From Marinococcus halophilus (GTDB taxonomy: Bacteria > Bacillota > Bacilli > Bacillales > Marinococcaceae): a stretch of DNA of 64,000 nucleotides. The notes under the pieces are model-generated. The model was not told the DNA's origin. It saw nothing but the letters and a program-made list of their open reading frames with translations, and ran no database searches. Shown here one piece after another: positions 61,290-64,000 of this stretch (its first letter is position 1; each line of letters starts with the position of its first letter). Position numbers and translations under genes: made by a program. The stretch is taken from NCBI RefSeq assembly GCF_002265875.1, contig NZ_NPFA01000001.1, positions 186,001 to 250,000 on the forward strand. Reading direction: 5' to 3'.

Positions 61290-62372
61290 TTACTTAATCA
61301 TTTCAAAAACTTTTTTAGTGTATTCCCCAAATAGCGGTCCGTTATTAAATTGATGAAAGTTAATTTCTTGACCTTGTAAATTTAACTCTAATAATTTTAA
61401 TTCAGCGTTCAAATCTACCGCCACGTCCCATGAAACCATGTTAAAATAATGCAATTTATAATGCAGATCTTTAACAAGTTCCGTAGCTGATTTATAATTA
61501 GGTACTTTGATACCTTCGAATTTCACATTAGTATATGGATGAACGCTAAATTTTGAGCCTAATTTATCGACCGCATATTTTTTTAAGAATCCTTTATCGT
61601 CAACACCACACGAAACTCCGCCTGAAGCTTGGTTGTCTACAGATTCTCCTTTATTACCAAATCTCGCCACTGTCGATATAACCACTATCTCATTATCTAA
61701 CTTTAATGTTGTTATTCTTAGAGTATTTAAAGAATCGGGATGAACTTCCCTTAAGCTTTTATGCTGCATTATTTTCTTTTGAATCAGGTAGTCTGGACCA
61801 TACAGTTTATCTAATTTTTCAAAAGAAATTGGATTATTTTTTAACGAAATTTTTTTATTCTCTACCTGAATTAAACTTACTGCTTTTCCTCCTCCGCTAT
61901 CAATACTGGGTTTAATAAAAAATTCTCCTTCTTTGTTTAAGAGAAGTTCCTTCGCTTCATTTATATTTAATTTTTCCTCGCTATTTGTATAGAATTTCCC
62001 ATGTTTATTTTTTATTAAAATTGTAGGTTCTGGATAATTACCCAAGAAAGTTTTATAATTATTTTTATCCGTATACGCGGGCACAAGGTCTTGTCTGTTT
62101 AAAGCCGGTTCTATCCGTGTATAAAATATATCTTCTGGCACATAACGCTCGTCTCTAATTCCGTTCAGGTTACTGTAGGCGAGATGCCAATCCTTTCTTA
62201 TATTGGTATTTGCGTTTTCCATCCAAAAATTATTGATTACATTTCTATACTCATTAGGCACTCGTTTTGTTATTTGATTTTTTTTCAGTATGATTTTTAT
62301 CTTTTTTTTCCACTTTAATTTTTGACTTATAAGCGGGACCTTTTTATAAATATTTTTTAACATTGTTTTCAT
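61290..62372 (-). CDS. Sugar-transfer-associated ATP-grasp protein (third of three)
   Basis: 360 residues from ATG 62372, 9 bases after AAGGAG. The pattern fits the ATPgrasp_ST family (sugar-transfer associated): FFIKPSIDSGGGKAVSLI, the phosphate-binding region; VHPDSLNTLRITTLKLDNEI; ARFGNKGESVDNQASGG; and the C-terminal VSWDVAVDLNAELKLLELNL with the acidic metal ligands. The protein has a Lys-rich start and no signal peptide. Family members occur in glycan clusters and are thought to join an amino acid or similar group to a sugar; activity unproven. It is a separate unit upstream of the main polysaccharide operon. Confidence 0.82.
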   Translation of the reverse strand: MKTMLKNIYKKVPLISQKLKWKKKIKIILKKNQITKRVPNEYRNVINNFWMENANTNIRKDWHLAYSNLNGIRDERYVPEDIFYTRIEPALNRQDLVPAYTDKNNYKTFLGNYPEPTILIKNKHGKFYTNSEEKLNINEAKELLLNKEGEFFIKPSIDSGGGKAVSLIQVENKKISLKNNPISFEKLDKLYGPDYLIQKKIMQHKSLREVHPDSLNTLRITTLKLDNEIVVISTVARFGNKGESVDNQASGGVSCGVDDKGFLKKYAVDKLGSKFSVHPYTNVKFEGIKVPNYKSATELVKDLHYKLHYFNMVSWDVAVDLNAELKLLELNLQGQEINFHQFNNGPLFGEYTKKVFEMIK

Positions 62373-62499
62373 TATTATCATCTCCTTATTATTTTCGACG
62401 TCCTCATTTTACTTTATCTTACAGAAAAATCAACCGAATTAAACACGCTATATATTATCATTTTAAAATGTAAGTGCTTAAACATTTCCATTTATTTGA

Positions 62500-62528
62500 T
62501 TCACAACTAGTTAAATTTGTTATATGAT
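62500..62528 (+). promoter_or_regulatory. Promoter of the UDP-glucuronate epimerase gene
   Basis: TTCACA (62500-62505) and TATGAT (62523-62528) are 17 bases apart, leaving a leader of about 80 AT-rich bases. Confidence 0.55.
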
Positions 62529-62613
62529 AGATGTGTTTTCTTAACTTGGAGCAACAATTAACATAATAAAAATATTAAGTAAAAATTATTAAATAATAAT
62601 GGAGGTACACAAT

Positions 62614-63660
62614 ATGATTTTAGTTACAGGAAGTAATGGCTTTGTAGGCATGCATACAGCGGAACGTTTATTGAAAGAGGGCTATGAAGTCGTCGGGGTT
62701 GATAACAATAACGATTATTATGACGTGAACTTAAAGTATAGCAGACAGGAGCGGCTGGAAAAACACGACGATTTTCACTTTCATGAAATAGACCTGGCTG
62801 ATACTGCTGCTCTTCAGGAGATTTTCAATACATATACGATCACGGCGGTTATCAACCTGGCTGCGCAGGCGGGAGTGCGTTACAGCCTGGAGCGCCCGGA
62901 TAAGTATATCCAATCCAACATTGTCGGCTTCTCGAACATTCTGGAAATGTGCCGGCATCATCAGGTGGAGCATTTGATTTATGCATCTTCAAGTTCTGTG
63001 TACGGTGCAAACAAAAAAATGCCATTCTCGCCGGAGGACGGCGTGAATCATCCGGTCAGCCTGTACGCGGCAACGAAAAAGTCCAATGAATTGCTTGCGC
63101 ACACGTACAGCCACCTATATGATCTGCCGACGACCGGCCTGCGGTTCTTTACCGTGTACGGAACACTCGGGCGGCCGGACATGGCCTACTTTAAGTTTGC
63201 AAATAAAATCGTGAACGGGGAGCCGATCCAGGTGTACAACAACGGAGACATGATGCGGGACTTCACGTATATCGATGATATCGTGGAGGGCATTGTGCGC
63301 CTGATTCCGGCTGTTCCTGCCGGCGACAGCGATTGGGATGCCGAAAATCCGGATCCGTCGACAAGCTATGCGCCTTACCAGGTCTTTAACATTGGCAACA
63401 ACCAACCGGTCGCTTTGATGAAATTTATCGAAACGCTGGAAAAGCATCTAGGCATGGAAGCGCGGAAGGAATACCTGCCGATGCAGCCGGGAGACGTGCA
63501 GGCGACGTATGCAAATATTGACAGCCTGCAGAAGGCTGTCGGATTCAAGCCGGTTACCTCGCTTGATGAAGGTATCGGAAAATTCGTGGAATGGTATAAG
63601 GATTATTATCCAGAGTACTTTTCTGTGCGATCGGTTTCTAAAAACAAATCCAATCATTAA
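62614..63660 (+). CDS. UDP-glucuronate 4-epimerase-like NAD-dependent epimerase
   Basis: 348 residues from ATG 62614, about 8 bases after GGAGG; an ATG at 62599 overlaps that site. NAD motif VTGSNGFVG (4-12), LAAQAGVRYSLE, YASSSSVYGANKKMPFS, and the catalytic Tyr151/Lys155 in SLYAATKKSNE, all typical of UDP-GlcA 4-epimerases making UDP-galacturonate. The normally conserved YGPWGRPDM reads YGTLGRPDM, an unusual change near the sugar site. The gene body is GC-rich like the backbone, unlike the AT-rich genes before it, so the island border falls about here. It is on the opposite strand to the rest of the locus. Confidence 0.88.
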   Translation: MILVTGSNGFVGMHTAERLLKEGYEVVGVDNNNDYYDVNLKYSRQERLEKHDDFHFHEIDLADTAALQEIFNTYTITAVINLAAQAGVRYSLERPDKYIQSNIVGFSNILEMCRHHQVEHLIYASSSSVYGANKKMPFSPEDGVNHPVSLYAATKKSNELLAHTYSHLYDLPTTGLRFFTVYGTLGRPDMAYFKFANKIVNGEPIQVYNNGDMMRDFTYIDDIVEGIVRLIPAVPAGDSDWDAENPDPSTSYAPYQVFNIGNNQPVALMKFIETLEKHLGMEARKEYLPMQPGDVQATYANIDSLQKAVGFKPVTSLDEGIGKFVEWYKDYYPEYFSVRSVSKNKSNH

Positions 63661-63665
63661 ACACA

Positions 63666-63703
63666 AAAACCATTCTGCCGATGAATCTCGGCAGGATGGT
63701 TTT
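63666..63703. terminator. Bidirectional rho-independent terminator
   Basis: AAAACCATTCTGCCGA pairs with TCGGCAGGATGGTTTT around a 6-base loop, with one mismatch, between convergent genes. Confidence 0.92.
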
Positions 63704-63718
63704 ATCTTCTATGTAATT

Positions 63719-64000
63719 TTATGACGGCTGCGGGCTGGCGCCCGACTTTTCCAGATCCAGGCTGTGGACCATGATCAGCGTCTGCTCCATTTGGCATATC
63801 GTGTCCGCTGTAACAAAAGTGACTTTCATGCATCCCCCGATCAAAAGCTGCTTGCCCGCGTCCAGGGAGTTCTCTCCTACTTCGACAATGTATTCCAGCC
63901 CGTGCGGCGGCTGTTCCTCCGAAGCCATGTAGACGTACTGCCATTCGGTTTCTTCAAGCACCTCCTGCAGCTGCTCCCACTGCACGTAACTCCGCACCAG
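63719..64000 (-). CDS. Protein of unknown function (possibly incomplete at the window edge)
   Basis: The frame is open to the last base. A GTG at 63997 could be the start (92 residues, MRSYVQWEQLQEVLEETEW), but its ribosome site would lie outside the window, so the true start may be further on. The C-terminal part reads KQLLIGGCMKVTFVTADTIC and ends with a Ser/Pro tail. The family was not recognised. It ends beside the shared terminator at 63666-63703. Confidence 0.5.
   Translation of the reverse strand: MVRSYVQWEQLQEVLEETEWQYVYMASEEQPPHGLEYIVEVGENSLDAGKQLLIGGCMKVTFVTADTICQMEQTLIMVHSLDLEKSGASPQPS

Overview
The window looks like chromosome of a low-to-mid GC Bacillaceae bacterium, probably a halophilic or alkaliphilic relative of Bacillus. 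The signs are strong AGGAGG-type ribosome binding sites, B. subtilis-like families (CzcD, CYP152 fatty-acid peroxygenase, YitT, UspA, GbsR-type regulator, 3D-domain wall protein), CcpA-type cre boxes, ECF (sigma-W-like) promoters and an osmolyte module. No rRNA, tRNA, phage, insertion sequence or CRISPR array was found. The backbone is GC-rich by eye and dense. The stretch from about 49.3 to 62.6 kb is strikingly AT-rich and carries a surface-polysaccharide locus, probably acquired.

Layout. 1-2.8 kb: the start of an alpha-galactosidase (GH4), a LacI/GalR repressor and an AEC permease. 2.9-11.9 kb: housekeeping and stress genes (K+/H+ antiporter, small membrane protein behind a sigma-W-like promoter, esterases, zinc exporter CzcD with paired operators, M24 peptidase, a tubby-like gene split by an A7 frameshift, KTSC, 3D wall protein, UspA). 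12-14.4 kb: CocE hydrolase and YitT. 14.5-19.2 kb: a BCCT transporter divergent from a GbsR-type regulator, a BKACE enzyme, a carnitine dehydrogenase and a thioesterase. Together these predict uptake of L-carnitine and its conversion to glycine betaine. 20.2-25.2 kb: DUF488, an NRAMP-like permease with DUF2848 and a nitrilase in one operon, and DUF2254. 25.3-28.3 kb: a CYP152 P450 with an FMN 2-hydroxy-acid oxidase/monooxygenase, plus a cupin. 28.4-33.4 kb: an orphan PD-(D/E)XK protein and two cyclic-di-GMP genes.

33.5-37.8 kb: an FdhF/YdeP molybdo-oxidoreductase, a DUF2294 protein and an OFA-family transporter. Two related leader RNAs that end in terminators precede the transporter and the oxidoreductase. 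37.9-40.8 kb: MFS efflux pump, orphan gene and ROK regulator. 40.9-49.2 kb: a galactoside utilisation operon (binding protein, two permeases, GH42 and GH2 beta-galactosidases, ROK regulator) with a promoter overlapped by a perfect cre match. 49.4-63.7 kb: polysaccharide locus (Wzz, ATP-grasp, Wzx, Wzy-like, glycosyltransferases, TupA-like, WbpV-like reductase, phosphoglycosyl transferase, WbpM-like dehydratase, a third ATP-grasp) and, on the other strand, a UDP-glucuronate epimerase.

The most notable ideas are: (i) a fatty-acid alpha-oxidation pair (CYP152 plus lactate-monooxygenase-like flavoenzyme); (ii) twin leader RNAs in the formate/molybdenum module; (iii) a canonical -1 slippery heptamer splitting a sigma-W-type gene; (iv) an uncharacterised NRAMP-like/DUF2848/nitrilase operon; (v) three different ATP-grasp enzymes in one polysaccharide locus. 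All functions are inferred from sequence only.
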